Assembly (NCBI GenBank): GCA_963853835.1
Contig: OY970830.1
Span: 30,837,966-30,901,965, forward strand
DNA from: Calendula officinalis
Lineage: Eukaryota > Streptophyta > Magnoliopsida > Asterales > Asteraceae
Direction of reading: 5' to 3'
Length of the DNA: 64,000 nucleotides
Translations under genes and position numbers: made by a program
Shown: piece by piece, positions 62,933 through 64,000 of the stretch
Layout of the letters: each line of letters opens with the position of its first letter
Numbering within the stretch: position 1 is the stretch's first letter
The notes under the pieces: generated by a model
The model's input: the letters and a program-made list of their open reading frames with translations, nothing else
Told to the model about the DNA's origin: nothing
The model's database searches: none

Positions 62933-63250
62933 CTTCATTCCCGCCCCAACTCGTATTCTGTTTCATCCTTTATAAATATAAATCCTAAATCAAACCCTAA
63001 ATTCATCATCAATCAAATTTCGTTCATCATTTACGTCTGTTCGGATTGCTTCATTTTGTTGAATTGTGAGTTGTTCTTCCCTTCACGATTATATTTTATT
63101 CATCATTGCTTATCGATTCCGCAAGTATTGATTCTGTATGTTGTTTGTTTACATTGCTAATTAGTTGAATCGTTAGTATAATTAAGTTTTTTGACAATAT
63201 CTTGTTTATTATTATTTATTGATTGATTTGCAGAAACTGTGATCGTTTTT
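62933..63250 (+). promoter_or_regulatory. PPI-C core promoter, leader exon and leader intron
   Basis: Same block as in A and B (CATTCCCGCCCCAACTCG, TTTATAAATATAAATCC). The leader donor is changed to TTGTGAGTT, which is still usable. The acceptor TTTGCAG precedes the first C start codon. Confidence 0.65.
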
Positions 63251-63254
63251 GAAT

Positions 63255-63361
63255 ATGATCGATTGTGAAAGCAATGTATCTTGGGGCGGTGGTGATTTAA
63301 GTATAATTAGTGTCAATATAGCTGGTAATTGCAATGATTTTGGCTATCATAAGAAAGGTAA
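63255..63361 (+). pseudogene. PPI-C first-exon stub, cut by an internal duplication
   Basis: ATGATCGATTGTGAAAGC begins like the PPI N-terminus (MIDCESNVSWGGGDLSIIS) and then breaks at AAGAAAGGTAATAATCATC into a second copy of the leader exon. The frame soon meets a stop. AAG/GTAATA would serve as a splice donor, but joining to the next acceptor (63584) also leads to a stop. Confidence 0.65.
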
Positions 63362-63605
63362 TAATCATCGTCAGTTCTGCAAGTATTCATTCATCATCTA
63401 CGTCTGTTCGATAACTTCATTTTGTTGAATTGTGAGTTCTTCTTACCTTCACGATTATATTTTATTCATTCTTGTTTATCGATTCTGCATGTTGTTAGTT
63501 TCAATTGCTAATTTAGTTGAATCGTTAGTTGTAATTGAATTTTTTGACGATATCTTGTTTTTTTTATTATTTATGGATTTGCAGAAGCTGTGATCGTTTT
63601 TGAAT

Positions 63606-64000
63606 ATGGTGGTTATTAATGAAATCGATTGTGAATGCAATGTATATTGTGGCGGTGGTGATTTAAGCATAATTAGTGTGATTAGTGATGATCATAAGAA
63701 AGGTGATTATCAGGTGATTAAATGTGTCGGTGAAGAAGCAGATAATGAAAACAGAGCAACCATTGATTTGCTTGAGTGGTTAAAGATTAACGGATTTTCT
63801 CGAAAGTCTGTGAATAATGAGCAAGTTTTTGTGAAGATCTATGATTTGGATAATGTGAATGAATCGAAATCTGAAAATATGGATTCTGGTTTTGGGGAAA
63901 TTGATAATTTTGTTGAACTGGATGTGAAAATTAAGAATGTTAAGGAGACTGTTGATGATAATATTCATGTTGATGAACAAACACAAATTGAAGTCAAAGA
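63606..64000 (+). CDS. Proton pump-interactor-like protein, copy C (runs off the window)
   Basis: The ATG at 63606 opens MVVINEIDCECNVYCGGGDL, then LEWLKINGFSRKSVNNEQVF and NIHVDEQTQIEVK, in frame to the window edge (about 131 residues). It is close to both A and B: TVDDNIHVDEQTQIEVK is shared with A, and IISVISDDHKKGDYQVIK with B. Its promoter-proximal part was duplicated, giving the stub at 63255, and its distal upstream region was split by the Helitron/DDI1 block. Whether it has the central exons cannot be seen. Confidence 0.8.
   Translation, partial: MVVINEIDCECNVYCGGGDLSIISVISDDHKKGDYQVIKCVGEEADNENRATIDLLEWLKINGFSRKSVNNEQVFVKIYDLDNVNESKSENMDSGFGEIDNFVELDVKIKNVKETVDDNIHVDEQTQIEVK

Overview
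This is plant nuclear DNA: AT-rich, with genes split by GT-AG introns and most of the window made of nested transposable elements. The conserved genes (SMXL, plastid-type Nudix, proton-pump-interactor-like, MUS81 and DDI1 fragments) point to a eudicot. Intronic and intergenic motifs such as TTTGACCCGTTTGACC, and the style of the repeats, suggest Asteraceae, but that is a weak inference. | LAYOUT. 0.5-8.2 kb: a hAT-like element split by a complete, very young non-autonomous Ty1-copia element (891-8048; LTRs read as identical, CCTAT target duplication) whose only long ORF is a coiled-coil gag-linker-like protein. 8.6-13.5 kb: a probable Helitron holding a perfect solo LTR (9006-10707). 13.8-18.2 kb: MITEs and small DNA transposons. 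20.4-23.2 kb: an intact three-exon SMXL gene of the SMXL3/4/5 type. 24.6-30.5 kb: MITEs, an hAT element and the first two of five elements sitting inside (TA)n microsatellites. 31.5-33 kb: a minus-strand NTF2/SnoaL-like gene with an L1-type insertion in an intron. 33.5-44.4 kb: a stack of elements inside a 17-bp-TIR element, holding Stowaway-like MITEs, an AT minisatellite and three more elements inserted in (TA)n. One of these (37216-43911) encodes a FAR1-type MULE transposase and a decayed Ulp1-like gene. 44.9-46.7 kb: a six-exon plastid Nudix hydrolase. 47-50 kb: hAT and MULE elements and orphan exons. 50.2-64 kb: a tandem cluster of proton-pump-interactor-like genes (A, B, and C running off the edge). 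Between the units lie MITEs, an orphan MUS81 first exon, a Helitron helicase remnant and a DDI1 pseudogene. | HOW IT FITS TOGETHER. Apparently functional host genes are SMXL, the NTF2-like gene, the Nudix gene and PPI copies A and B. PPI copy A looks like a deletion derivative of the B type. Comparing copies A, B and C gives natural empty sites that date later insertions. | MOST INTERESTING. Five unrelated-length elements with related CAGAACC-type ends lie end to end, separated only by (TA)n tracts, and one carries the transposase. This looks like a MULE family that targets TA microsatellites.
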